DNA from: Gossypium raimondii
Taxonomy: Eukaryota > Streptophyta > Magnoliopsida > Malvales > Malvaceae
Assembly: GCF_025698545.1 (NCBI RefSeq)
Contig: NC_068575.1
Span: forward strand, 60,707,980-60,771,979
DNA: 64,000 nucleotides
Direction of reading: 5' to 3'
The notes beneath the pieces are model-generated. The model saw only the letters and a program-made list of their open reading frames with translations. It was not told the DNA's origin and ran no database searches. This document shows, one piece after another, positions 21,910 to 33,608 of this stretch. Position 1 is the first letter of the stretch; each line of letters starts with the position of its first letter. Both the position numbers and the translations under genes were made by a program.

Positions 21910-23820
21910 ATGGTGCTGGTTTTGGCTTTGGGGGATTTGCATATACCCCATCGGGCGGCTGATCTCCCTCCCAAATTCAAGTCCATGCTGGTTCCTGGAA
22001 AGATCCAACACATCATTTGCACTGGTAATCTTTGCATCAAGGTATCCCATCTTTCTTTTCCTTTCTGGGATTTTTTTTTGTAGCTGAAATCATAGTTGAA
22101 TTTGGTTCCACTTCTTTAGCACTTTGGGTTTTATGTTTCTCAGCAAGCAATTGACTATGTTAATTTTCTCTTCCTTTTTTGGAACTATGGATTGTTCATT
22201 CCTTTGTAGTAGTTATGCTAAATTTATGCCTAATTTAATCTGGATTTCATGTTTTTGCCCAATTATTTTCTCTTTGAGTGCGAAGAGATATTATTTGCTA
22301 GTTTGAATTTGGGAAAAGCAGCAGAAGCTACCATACCTGAATTATTAGTATTTTAAATGATCGCCAGTAATTGTTTTATTTGATAATTGTAATTTTGATC
22401 CGAATAGCCATTGCTGCTACCTTGCATTTATACATGCAAAGAACGATTCCTGTCATGTTTGATCTCAAATGCGTATAATCACGTGTCAGATACTAGTTTG
22501 TGTCCAACTCTGACATGAGTATGTTCAAAATTTCCGAAGCTTTTCCGTATATTTGAAGGATTTTATCTCAATCCTCTGAATATGTGTAGGGCATGTGTGC
22601 CACTTTTGAGAAAACGAGAAGAGTCCGTGTAACATAGCATTAAGTAGGTTTGAAGTACATATTCGGTTGAACTTAGAAACATGTAGGAAGTTAGTCACTG
22701 AGGGCTAGTTTCTCATTGCTTTTGAAAAGTGCTGCAAAAAAATGCTTTTGAAAAGCTTGGTCTAAAATTTAAGGGTTTACTATCTGTTTAGTATTGCTTA
22801 TGGCTCTAAAAGCACTTTTGAAAAGCAACGAGAAATGATGCCCAAGTCTAAGCTGTTTTTCTCTTATTTGCATAGCCAACAACAAATCAAATGAACCTGA
22901 TTTGTTAGCTTTAGCTTTATGGAAATTATGCCATAGTATTTCTACCAATTGAACTTTTACGGTTTTCGTTTATCTTATTAAAATTACCACTGGCTCAGCT
23001 AATTCGGACTAAAATTTCAGGAAGTTCAAGATTACTTGAAGACACTTTGTCCTGACTTGCATATTACCAGAGGTGAATATGATGAAGATACAAGATATCC
23101 CGAGACCAAAACATTAACTATCGGACAATTCAAGTTGGGATTGTGCCATGGCCATCAGGTATTATTTTCTTCTTTCCGCTGGTATATAGTTTTGGACTCT
23201 GCATTTTAAATCAGTAAGTAGTTTGCCATTGATGCGGATTATAAATTTGTATTGAAGCATGCATCTTCTGCTGTGAAAAATATGTGATTTCATGCTAATG
23301 GTGTTATCCACACCTATGTCACTTGGATTCTGTTGTGAAATATCGGATGCAAGAATGTGTCCAACTTGAATATGCTCTTTTTCCCTTTCTTTTTTTTTTT
23401 CAAGTTTTCCCATGTATTTTTGAATGATCCATGAGGGATATATCTCTGAACCCTTGTAGATCTGCACATTTCAGCCAATACTAATCAGTCTTAATACGAC
23501 TTTGATGCATCAAGGTCATTCCCTGGGGTGACCTAGACTCCTTAGCCATGCTACAGAGGCAACTGGATGTAGACATACTTGTAACAGGTCACACCCACCA
23601 GTTCACCGCTTACAAACATGAAGCCGGAGTTGTTATAAACCCGGGGTCTGCTACTGGTGCATATAGCAGCATCACTTACGATGTCAACCCTAGCTTTGTC
23701 TTGATGGATATCGATGGACTACGTGTTGTGGTCTATGTCTATGAACTCATCGACGGAGAGGTTAAAGTCGACAAAATCGATTTTAAGAAGACACCTGCTA
23801 CAACTCACTCTGCTCATTGA
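21910..23820 (+). CDS. VPS29: VPS29, retromer subunit (191 aa)
   Basis: Three exons (21910-22041, 23021-23158, 23515-23820), all with GT-AG borders at codon boundaries, give 191 aa, the usual length of plant VPS29. The protein has a metallophosphoesterase fold: GDLH at 8-11, CTGN at 37-40, HGHQ at 87-90, GHTHQ at 115-119. In this family the fold acts as a protein scaffold rather than an efficient phosphatase. VPS29 pairs with VPS35 and VPS26 on endosome/prevacuolar membranes. In plants it is needed for recycling of vacuolar sorting receptors and PIN auxin carriers, and for seed storage protein sorting (MAIGO1 in Arabidopsis). The sequence is nearly invariant, and every residue that I can compare is conserved, so it should be functional. 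Intron 1 carries a small MITE (22702-22843). Confidence 0.97.
22702..22843. mobile_element. small MITE in VPS29 intron 1
   Basis: 142 bp bounded by inverted repeats of about 30 bp: GGGCTAGTTTCTCATTGCTT on the left, and on the right the complement of GGGCATCATTTCTCGTTGCT. TTTTGAAAAG motifs repeat inside. The size and ends fit an hAT-type MITE. No clean target duplication was found. It lies well inside the intron, so splicing should not be affected. Confidence 0.7.
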
Positions 23821-24780
23821 AACTTTGGGGTTTGTTCTCTGCTGCTGTTCACATTTTCTATGGATTCGCTCAAAAGTTTGTCTTGCTAATCTAATGTTAT
23901 GTCCTGTTTTGGAAGCCATTGCTTTGGATTAAATTAAAGAAAATGAAAGTAAAAGCTAAGGCAAGCTTTGAAATGGATTTTTTTTTTTTGGAGATGTTAG
24001 TGTGCCTTTACTGAATAATAGTTTTGATAAATTATTGGTTTTGTTATTTTTTTTTTCATGCAGATTATCAAAACTAGATAACCCCTTTTTTTTTCTTTTA
24101 ATGTTGGGTTCGGGTTATCAGCTAGCTTTTAATATGATTTCATTTTATCATATGTATGAACTGACTTGCGATTTGTCTCTTCTTTTTTTTTTCTTTTTTT
24201 TCTTGAGAGGGCCATTTGTCTCATTTGGTTATATATTATTGCATAAATCAAGTAAATTGGGTACCTTAAAAAGAAAAAAAAGTAAATTGGGGAAAAATAT
24301 ATATTAAAATATTAAATTTCGAATTAAATAGTTTTAGTTATTTAAGTTTTTGAGGCAATCCAAGTAATTTGATTTACGTTTTAATTATAACTTAAAAAGA
24401 TTAAAAGTGGTTATTGAACTATTTAGAAATTTTATTAAAGTAATTAAGGTTATTTTAAAAAAAATTAGGTTAGCAAGTTTCAAGTTACAATTTGATATTC
24501 AATACCGTAGGTTAGTTCTTATTGATGAGTAGAACATAGGGGGAAATTTTGTTTAAATTTTGGTTTACAAATTCGTGACATTTAAAATTATTTCATGAAA
24601 AAGTTAAACATGGAAGGAGAGTTTTTAATTGTTACAGTCATGTAAACAAGAAATTTTGTACAACAACGATTTTATCATTTTAGTAATTTAAATAAAACTT
24701 TTGAATTATTCAAGATTTTATACTTTTCAAAATTGAGTAACTAAAGTGTAAATTTACTAATACTTTAATAACTTTGGGTA
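23821..24780. other. VPS29 3' flank and AT-rich spacer
   Basis: The first few hundred bases probably hold the 3' UTR. T tracts occur at about 23979-23989, 24048-24057 and 24183-24200. The rest is AT-rich without a recognisable gene. Confidence 0.4.
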
Positions 24781-24787
24781 AGTTTAC

Positions 24788-25012
24788 CCTTATATATATA
24801 TATATATATTGGTCAAAAGAAAATAAACCTAAGATAAACTAATTACACAAAAGACTTTTGAGCAAGGCTAACACTAGGGATATTGTTTACACCTCCCTTG
24901 TGATCTCTTAATTTGTCTTATATCAAAAATTAATTTTACCATACAATCTGCAATTTCATTTAACTCCTTGGAAATATATTGCATGACCCAGTATCTAAGA
25001 GTTGATGAATAC
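24788..25012 (-). mobile_element. LINE remnant (RNase H end)
   Basis: On the minus strand, from about 25000 down, a frame reads WVMQYISKELNEIADCMVKL. It matches the pattern W-(I/V)-x-(H/Y)-(I/V)-(P/S)-(R/K)-E-x-N-x-x-A-D that closes the RNase H domain of plant non-LTR elements and related RNase H-like proteins. The frame soon ends, and the fragment runs into a TA microsatellite (24795-24810), a common 3' tail context. It is a short dead fragment. A fragment of a host RNase H-like pseudogene is the alternative. Confidence 0.5.
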
Positions 25013-25473
25013 ATAACCCTTGTATTTTAGGTATTTTCAAATATCAATCCTTAAACAATGAAACAAATTAATCAAGTGTGCTTTAATGAAGATTTAAGTA
25101 CTTTAATGACATTGGGTATAATTTAATTAATCAAGTTTTTTAATATTAATCCTTAAACAACATCCTTTTAATTTAAATGGAGATTTAAGGCTCGACTACT
25201 AGTCTAACCTAACATAAATTATGTACATATAATTGTGAATTATGAATTTCAAAATTTATATTAGTATTTTTATTAAATTATAAAAAAATTAGTAAAATGA
25301 GATGAGAATTTGTGTTCAACTTTTTTTAAATGTACCAAACCTTCACCCTTAAATTAATCAATGTAAAAAATTATATTTTATTTGCAACTGTTCTAAAATA
25401 ATAATAAACAAATAAACAAATTTAAACATACTATAAAATCAATTAATAAACCTAAACCTTAATCCTCATACTC
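25013..25473. other. AT-rich spacer between convergent genes
   Basis: No gene is seen. The last part should include the 3' UTR of the epimerase gene on the minus strand. Confidence 0.4.
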
Positions 25474-26858
25474 TTAATGAGCTGTGAACCTATAAACCAT
25501 AAAATGCTTATATATCCCTCGAGGCTTAACAATCTGAGATGGAAAATTTGGGTGATTCACTGCATCAGGGAATCCTTGAGTCTCAAGGCAAAACCCTGCA
25601 TATTTTCCATACACAGTTCCATTTTTGCCCTTCTCATTCTTCAACATATTGCTTGTATAAAACTGGACCCCAGGCATATTGGTCCATAGCTCCATTTTCC
25701 TTCCACATTTGCTTTCTACAACCACAGCAACTTTCCTCAAGTGTCTCGACCGCCTCGATTTATGGAGCACGTAGTTTATGTCGTATCCGTGGGGTAATTG
25801 GTCGAACTTGCTGCCGATCTCGCGAGGCCGGCGGAAATCATAAGGGGTTTTTCGAACTGGAACGATTTCGCCAGTTGGGATTAGTTCAGAGTCCACCGGT
25901 GTTATCTTAGAGCCAAATAGCTTAAGTGTGTGAGACATGATGTCGCCACTGTTGTGGCCACCGAGGTTCCAATAGGTGTGTAAGGCTAAATTCACTGGGG
26001 TGGGTTTGTTTAGTGGCTTGGCCATCATTTTCACAGCTAGTTTGCTCTTATGAAGCAACATATATGTCACTGAAACTGAAAGATTTCCGGGAAAACCTGC
26101 ATAATTTAAGAGAAAATTTTTAATTTTTTTAGGGACGAAAGTTATAGCTTTAGCGACGATTTTGAAGTTTAATGTAGATATACCTTCTTCGCCGTCAAAA
26201 CTTTCGTAGCTAAAAGTTACATGGCTATGTTTTTTATAACTTTTCACAGTCCATATAACATCAGAAAATCCCTTGCTTCCACCTAAATTTAAAAAAATGT
26301 TAAAATATAACCAACAATTTCAATTTTAGTTAAAAAATAGTAAAAAAAATTACCATGAAGTGTGTTTTTTCCATCATTAGCATCGGTTTTATAAGTGACA
26401 CCATTTAAAATAAACTTAGCCCCTCCAATTCTATTAGCCACTCGGCCTACAATGGCTCCAAAATAGGTTGTATCATTCTGAGAGAAACCCAAAATTCAAA
26501 ATCATAATCGATTATAATAACATTCATCACTTTCGCTATCATCATAATATTACCTTGTAATCATTAACCATGTCATAACCGAGAACAACATCATCCAATT
26601 TCCCTAAATAAATAAACAATTTTACACTAGTTTTAAAATTATGTGAAAACACAAAATGTAAAGTACAAAAAAAAAAGAAAAAGTATTAGGGATACCAGTT
26701 TTATCAGGGAGAATAACAGAGAGCATAGTTGCACCATAATTAGTGAACTTAGCAGAGAAATATCCTCTCTTAAGTTCATATACTTTAACATGCTGTGCTT
26801 TAGAAAAGCATAATGAAGAAAGGACAATAAAAACACAAAAGGAAAAAATATTAGCCAT
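25474..26858 (-). CDS. aldose 1-epimerase (galactose mutarotase), secreted type (352 aa)
   Basis: Five exons on the minus strand: 26858-26696, 26603-26554, 26477-26354, 26282-26184, 26096-25474. All borders are GT-AG, and three junctions rebuild a Gly codon. The enzyme interconverts alpha and beta anomers of aldoses such as galactose and glucose. Residues 1-21 (MANIFSFCVFIVLSSLCFSK, then A) form a signal peptide, so this copy probably acts in the secretory path or apoplast. Key sites are visible: GRVANR at 82-87, NTLHG at 109-113, the catalytic His185 in LALHTYWNLGG, Asp250 in HGYD, and the base Glu317 in LETQGFPDAVNHP. Length fits the family (about 340-350 aa). The gene looks intact. Confidence 0.94.
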
Positions 26859-26896
26859 GGTTTAATGTTAATGAGAAATACAGCTAAAAGTCACAG

Positions 26897-26907
26897 ATTA
26901 TATAGAG
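26897..26907 (-). promoter_or_regulatory. TATA box of the aldose 1-epimerase gene
   Basis: On the minus strand CTCTATATAAT lies only about 40-50 bp upstream of the start codon at 26858. With the usual 30-bp spacing the leader would be only about 10-15 nt, which is very short for a plant mRNA. Confidence 0.5.
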
Positions 26908-26909
26908 AG

Positions 26910-28106
26910 AAGAAGGGTTTGGATTAAGTTGAAACTGGGTAAAAAATAAGTAGATAAGCACAGAGTTTACAGATCAAAGATAAATATGCCGTTTATTTTG
27001 CAGAAAAATCTGTAGGTTATGATTATGAATACTGAAAATTATGGCAAGAATTTATTGCATTATAACTCTGTTTTTTTACTCCAGCGATATGGATTTGGTG
27101 TTTATCCTTCTAAAACTCAATTTGGGTTTATTAGTTTTGGATAAATATCAAATTTACCTATGAATCTTGTTTTAATTTGTATTTTGATACATAAATTTTA
27201 TTTAGTACAATTATATATTTGAAATTTTAATCATGGTTCATATGAATACATAAAAAATTGTGATTCAAACTATATAAATTTAAAGAAATAATACATCACT
27301 TTTTTTTTCATATTAGATAAATATAATTATATTTCTATTTGCAGTATGTATAAAAAGTAGTGTAATTTTGACATTTATCTCTTAACTTTTTTTAAAATAA
27401 CAATTTGAATTTATTAGCTATTATAATTCGTTTTATAATATAATTGGTTTTAATAACATGTGGAATGATTGGATTTGCTTTTTATTTATATAGATATTTA
27501 AAATTATTTTATTTTTATGTTATATTTTATAAAAATTATATATATTATTAAAATTACATTATATTATCTCTAAAAATACATTATATTATAGTATTTATTA
27601 TATTAATAAAATATACTTATTTTATTAAATTATTAAATATCTTCATGTAGCATATAGGATACGTACTATTTAAATATGTTTAGATACATAAAAGTAGTGT
27701 TATTTGCACAATTACATAAACCAAAATATGAAAATATAAAACTTTTTCACTTATTAAATTTAAATGTTTAGCGGAACAATTACATAAACCATTACTCTCT
27801 TTTCGCGTGGTGGTTCCAAGAATATGAGATGAGAGATTCGATTTTTTTTTTTGTTATCTTTATTTTTGCCTTTAATGGACTTAAAGGAATACTAAAATTA
27901 TTCAAAAGTTTGAAACTTAATTTGTACAAATAATAATAAGACAAATTCAACGTCTATGTCGAAATATATATTACAAACTTAATTTTTGCCTTAGAGATAA
28001 TCACTCTGCATATAATTGTTTATATTGGTTTCTGGTGTTAATCAAGTAAATGTAGTTTTCTATCATTTTAACTCTTGGATTTTGTCACTTCTGATGTTTG
28101 ATGGCA
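26910..28106. other. epimerase promoter region and AT-rich spacer
   Basis: Upstream of the TATA box lie ordinary AT-rich sequences. No other gene, RNA or clear repeat is recognised. Confidence 0.35.
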
Positions 28107-29629
28107 GGCTGCTTATGCATTCATGATATCAACGTTCATTTAGAAGTCATCTGCAGCCATGACATACGGGTACTTTCCCACCCAAGTACACCATCTTAAT
28201 GCGACAACTGAAAATCCAGCGGATCCTGGAATGAAGTGGGAGGATCGAAAGGGTAGGCTGGCCAGCTCGCAAGCTCGCACTTTGACAGGTTCACCAAGTG
28301 AGAGAGCTGCTGCATGGTTGACCAACTCGTAACAGTATTTTCTAGCAGTGCCTATCCTACTCATAATATTTGCTCAAATCCAGGTAACTCGCAGTTATTG
28401 GATCAGGTCAAGCTCTCAGAAAGTACCAAGTTAGAGCTGGTCGTTACAGTGGAGGGATGAAGCGTCGTCTCAGTGTTGCAGCTGCCCTTTTAGGGGATCC
28501 GAAGTTAGTCATTCTCGATGAACCGGTACGTGTGCTCACTCTATTTTGCAAGTCCTACCTTTTATTTAGTTCCTTTCTTGTGACTGCATACTACTGGTAT
28601 GGATCCAATAACCAGAAGGCATGTATGGGATATAATAGAGGCTGCAAAGAAAGGTCGTTCCATTGTCTTAACGACACACTCTATGGAAGAAGCTGATGTT
28701 TTAAGTGACCGTCTCGGAATCATGGCAAAGGGTAGGCTGCGTTGGATCGGTTACCTCAATCAGGTTAAAGACACGATTCGGTTCCGGTTTCATTGCTAAT
28801 CTTAGCTTCCCCTCCGGGAGCAATAAGGCAGACACAACTCACCATCGGGAGGCTGTAAAGCAGTTCTTCCAAGCTGTCTGTCGTATTATAATTCCAATTG
28901 ATTTAAACAATCTCATCAACTGTTGGTTTGGTTTTAACCATTTTTCACTCGAAAAACATTTTTTTTTCTCAGTATCTCAACGTGTTAATAAAGGTAGAGA
29001 ACAATTCTTTCTTGACTTATGTCATCCCTTATGATCGAGAAAATTACCTCACTGTAAGCACTTCGGTAATCTCAAACTATATATCTGTTGCATTTTACTT
29101 TTTAACTATTTTCCTCCAACAGAAATTCTTCAGGGAACTCCAACCGAGAGAAAAGGAATTCGGCATAGGCGATATACAACTCGGTCTCACTACGCTCGAA
29201 GAAGTTTTCATGAACGTTGCAACGAGGACGGAGTTAGAAACCGCTTTCACCGAAAGACGAATGACGACTTTTACGATTCCTAACGGATTAGTCGTTGAGG
29301 TATGTTTCAATCGTCCGAACGCTCCTCAACGTTTATATATATTTGTCGGATACGGATACTTACCAAACCAATGGGTGCTATTACAGATACCAGTTGGGGC
29401 AAGGTATATAGGGATTCCAGGGACAGAGTCACCACACTATCCGCAAGGCTTGGTAGTGGAAGTGTATTGGCAACAAGATCCTTTAACAGGGAAATTATGC
29501 ATGGCTGGTCACTCGGCTGAAATTGCAGTGCCTCCCAATTTTCAACGCTTGCCTTCTCTAACATCAACTACTCCGCCTAATACCTTAGGCAAAGGTGGTA
29601 CAGTTAAAGGAATCGTGGTCAGTTACTAA
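28107..29629 (+). pseudogene. partial ABCA2-type transporter pseudogene
   Basis: This is a 3' fragment of a paralogue of the ABCA2-type gene at 35176. It keeps a piece like exon 5 (28107-28162, with an in-frame TAG) and then counterparts of exons 12 (28384-28525), 13 (about 28591-28870), 14 (about 28976-29052), 15 (about 29122-29299) and 16 (29387-29629). The ABC signature SGGMKRRLSVA and Walker B LVILDEP are readable, but the N-terminal half and Walker A are missing. Damage in the remaining part: two bases are lost in the exon-12 counterpart before the signature; the acceptor before exon 13 reads GCAT instead of GCAG; a few extra bases near 28745 shift the frame; and the donor after exon 13 is altered. 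The C-terminal part is well diverged from the intact gene, so the duplication is old. An unrelated piece (28163-28345) fills the place of exons 5-11. Confidence 0.88.
28163..28345. other. foreign segment inside the ABCA pseudogene
   Basis: Homology to ABCA exon 5 ends near 28162 and homology to ABCA intron 11 resumes near 28349. The 183 bp between are about 50% G+C against about 30% around them. They are open on the plus strand, in frame with the exon-5 remnant (from the TAG near 28140 to a TAA at about 28336), and also open on the minus strand. The plus-strand peptide includes NATTENPADPGMKWEDRKG; I do not recognise it. It may be filler DNA from break repair, organelle DNA or a captured exon. 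Confidence 0.4.
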
Positions 29630-29959
29630 AAAATAAAAATTATAACCTCATTTTTTAGAGGTAAATTGCACATCACCCCCCTCTACTTAGAAATTGGTTG
29701 GTGAAAGAAAGCAACAATTTAATTATTTAATTTGTTTTAAAATAATAAATTTATTAATTATATAATAATTAATTGAAATATTAAGTGTTTATAAGTAATA
29801 TATTTGTTTTTTGGAGAGTTTACATGTAGAATTACAAATACATATTTGAGCAATTACAAAATAGAATTAAATCAATACAAAGTACAAATGAACAGTTAAA
29901 TTGTCTAATATGCCTTTTTTTATTAATTAGTCAAATAAATTGTTTCTTTTTGAAAATTT

Positions 29960-31245
29960 AAGAAAATAAGCCGGTTTTGAAGAGAGTGTATGAAAACGTG
30001 TCTAGCTAGACATGGAAAGGGCATTACATTTTTTTGACCTTTTTAATATAATCAATCTTTGGTCAAATGGTTAAATGTTAGTAATTTTGTTCTTGAGTCT
30101 CAGGTTCGATTTCTCTCTTGCTCACTTTCAAAATTTTTTTTATTTCATGTTATTTTAAGCTTTTTATTATTTTTAATTAATGTTTATAACATATCAACTC
30201 CATTGGTTAAATGGTTAAATAGTAATGATTTTATCTTTGAGTCTAAGGTTCAATTCCTCCTCTTTTAAACACATTTATAATTTTATTTCATGTTGTTTCA
30301 AGCTTTTCTTTATTTTAATTAATAAATATATTGTTTTCAATTTTTTATTTTTAATTCATCTTTTAATTAATATCTCTTTTATTCATAAAATCAAACAATA
30401 AATATGTAATTATATAATAAAGATAATATATTTTACATATATCATTATGTTAAAATATTTGAAATTAATAACTCTATCAACTAATTTTTTGATATATTTT
30501 TCTTTATAATATTTATATGTCAAATATTTATTTTCTCCACGTATATTGTGGACATGGTAAATTCTAATATTATAAAATGAAATAATTATTTCAAATATAA
30601 TTATTATGTTTATATATAAAATATTTCAAATATCATTATTTTTCATCTACATTGTGGTATGATGTTTCAAACATTTTTAATACACATACAAAAATATATA
30701 ATACTAAAATTTACTGCACACTCATAATATGGATTGAAAAATAAATATTACACATATAAAAATTATATTTACTAAAAATAATAATTTTTGTAATAATTAT
30801 TTGATTTTATAAATAAAAGAGTTATTAATTAAAATGATGAATTAAAAATAAAAATTGAAAACAATATATTTATTAATTAAAAAGAGCTTGAAACAACATG
30901 AAATAAAAATTACAAATATGTTTAGAAGAGGAGGAATTGAATTTGGGACTCAAAGATAAAATCATTATTATTTAATCATTTAACCAATGGAGCAAATATG
31001 TTAAAATATTAATTAAAAATAATAGAAAGTTTAAAACCACATGAAATAAATAATACAAATGTGTGTGGGAGGAATCAGGGACTCAAGGACAAAACTACTA
31101 ACATTTAAATATCTAATCAAAGATTTATTATATTAAAAAAGTAAAAAAAAAATTACGACTTAAGGATAAAGCGCGTCCAACTGGGCATGCTTCCCTACCA
31201 CTTGGACGTACTTTTATATTCTCTCTCTAAAATCGACCTATTTGC
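29960..31245. repeat. 1.3-kb inverted repeat with tRNA-like units
   Basis: The left arm (about 29960-30380) and right arm (about 30810-31245) are reverse complements; the centre is AT-rich. Each arm holds two tandem units of about 140 bp. Each unit has an A-box-like TTGGTTAAATGG or TTTGGTCAAATGG and, 40-50 bp later, a B-box-like AGGTTCGATTTC or AGGTTCAATTCC, then a T-rich tail and TTTCATGTT. The units thus look tRNA-derived (SINE-like). The whole could be a long-terminal-repeat DNA element that carries SINE-like units, or SINE units duplicated head to head. It lies between the ABCA pseudogene and the ABCA2 gene. Confidence 0.6.
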
Positions 31246-31249
31246 CCAA

Positions 31250-33470
31250 TTAACAAAAAGAAAAAACACATTTATACTATTTGGCCCTAATAAACTAAGA
31301 ACCAAGATAATTTGTACTTAAAAAGTGGAAAATTAAGTCCTTTTTAAAAAATAAAAAAAAAATCTCGGTTCAGTCATTGGTACTTTTTGTGAAAATTTAT
31401 TAACTTGAAATTTTGTTTAAGTTATTCTCATATGACATGTAATGTGATTAATAAAAATGAACATAATAAGTTGATAAATGTTAACAAAACTACCAACAAC
31501 AATGAAAGTTGAATTATAATTTTTAAATTAGAAAATATACTTAAATTTTAAATATTTAAAACGCAAATATTAGATCTTAATTTTAAATAAATAAAATTAT
31601 TTTTGGTTAAATTTTCTGAAAAATTCGCGACAGCTCAAACTTAAAAGCTTAGAAGAGAAACAAATTAACTTAATAACTTAAAAAGAAACCAAAAATAAAA
31701 AAGGAAGAAACTGTTCCACTTTGTAAAGACGTTTCGAGGGAATTATCTACGAGAGTTGAAATGTTTTCATAAAGTCATCGGTCAATTGCATTGGACGTTT
31801 GTAAATTATGGTTTAAAATTTAATTTTCTTTCGTAATTTTAAAACATTGAAATTTCAAAAATCAATATAATATTAATCTAAATTAGATGTTAAATATTAA
31901 TTTAAATCAAACCTAAAATATATTTAAATCAAAATAATTAACTTTTAAATATATATATATTTGTACTACATAAACAACTTAAATAAATCGCATTTAAAAT
32001 TTATGATGATATCTCAACATATCAAAGCTATCTATATTCTATGCAATATGTTAACACTCAAACCAACATAATGATCTAATTTATGTAATATTGATATTTA
32101 AGAAGGTTTTTGGTTCATGTTACATTCTTAAGATAATCTTACTTTTCAACATAAACGTTCTTTTATCCTGTAAATTTCGTTGAGTTAGAAATTTTATCTT
32201 CTCAATAGTGTTAAGATTTTAGATTATACAAGTTAACTTAAGAGTCGATTACATTTTACCTTTCTATTAAAAAATTAGACAAATTAATCTATGTACATTA
32301 GATCGATAATAAATTGATCCTTTTTGTTAAAAACTTCATTTATTTATATTGTAAAAAATTGGTGCAATTGATAGAATAACCAGATAGTGACACGTGACAT
32401 GTCATGTGCACCTAGACTAATTTTTAATGGTACAAATAGATGTAATTTTTAACAGAATTATTAATTTATTCTTTAATTTAACATATAATAAATAATTTTC
32501 TCTTGCATAATACTTTTTATCATTAATTTGAATACCAACTCTTTCGAGATTCTAAGGGGTAATCATCATGTAAGGACATTTTTATCCTTTCAAGGGTAAT
32601 CCCAATACCTCCCCTGGTTTGTCCTCGCTTATTGATTTTGGGTCCCCAGATGGCTAGAAAACAAAATATAAAATAAAAGTTATTTAAACAATTACTTTGG
32701 ATCATTCGCAAATTGACCCATATTATTTAAATAATTTTTTGGTGAAATTAAATAATAATCATTTTCCTAGATTCATCCTTAATATCTGAAATCATCATAC
32801 TAATATCATATAATCATTTTATTTTCATAAAATATTTAGCGCACTGTTAATAAAATTTATAAACTCCAGGTTGATAATCATCTTATAAAATATAATAAAA
32901 TATTTTAAAAAATACATGATAATTTTTAAAATTATTTGTAAAATAAAAGCATACTGCGAATATAACAAATATTCACGCATAATATAATTAGAATTAATTT
33001 ATTATAATAATACATAAACCCGGGTACAAAATTCTAGAAGACGTATAATAAATCCAACACGGTGGGCTTTGCTTTGGACAATCTTTTGTGCTTATATTAT
33101 GGTGGCTTTTGTATAATGTTAAAAGTGCCAAGACAAATGGCAGGAGCTTCATAAAAAAACAAAATTCAACGGTCAAAGGCGATGCCCTCAATCGCAATTT
33201 TAAAACAAATAAAATATTTAAAAGATTGAAAACCGAAGATTGCTTACTGTTAAAGTAATAATTAAAAAAAAAGAAGGCTTTATTTCAAAGAATAGAAAAT
33301 AGGAAAAGTTCTAATTTTATATTTTCATTATAGGTTTCTTTTTTGTTAGTTGAAACTTTATTATGGGTTTTTAAATAAAATTTTGATATTCCAGCTATAT
33401 TACTATTTAATTAATTAAATGTTTGATTTAAATCTACACTTATATATAAAAACTATACTTAAGAGTCGAT
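31250..33470. other. AT-rich intergenic DNA
   Basis: No gene is supported. Short patches of higher complexity at 32520-32720 and 33040-33190 hold no recognisable motif. Degenerate dispersed repeat wording is present at 32230-32480. Confidence 0.35.
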
Positions 33471-33473
33471 TGA

Positions 33474-33608
33474 ATTATAACTCGATTGGTATGAACATTG
33501 TTGCTAATTTAGGAGGAAGTGGGTTTAAGTGTGCCGAAGCGCATTATCCCCCTATTTATAGATTGAGGAGGAGCTATAAGTAGTTGTAAGCATTGTATAA
33601 AAAAAACA
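33474..33608 (+). mobile_element. tRNA-derived SINE
   Basis: About 135 bp with an A-box-like TAACTCGATTGG (33477-33488), a B-box-like GGTTTAAGTGT (33522-33532) at tRNA-like spacing, a unique body (GCGCATTATCCCCCTATTTA, then GATTGAGGAGGAGCTATAAG) and a 3' A tract (33599-33606). Promoter boxes plus body plus A tail define a SINE. It resembles a family that I associate with cotton, by memory only. Confidence 0.65.

Noticed and set aside
30050-30265. tRNA genes suggested by GGTTCGATTTC and GGTTCAATTCC.
   Set aside because: No acceptor stem or anticodon arm can be built. The units repeat in tandem and inverted, so they are tRNA-derived repeats.
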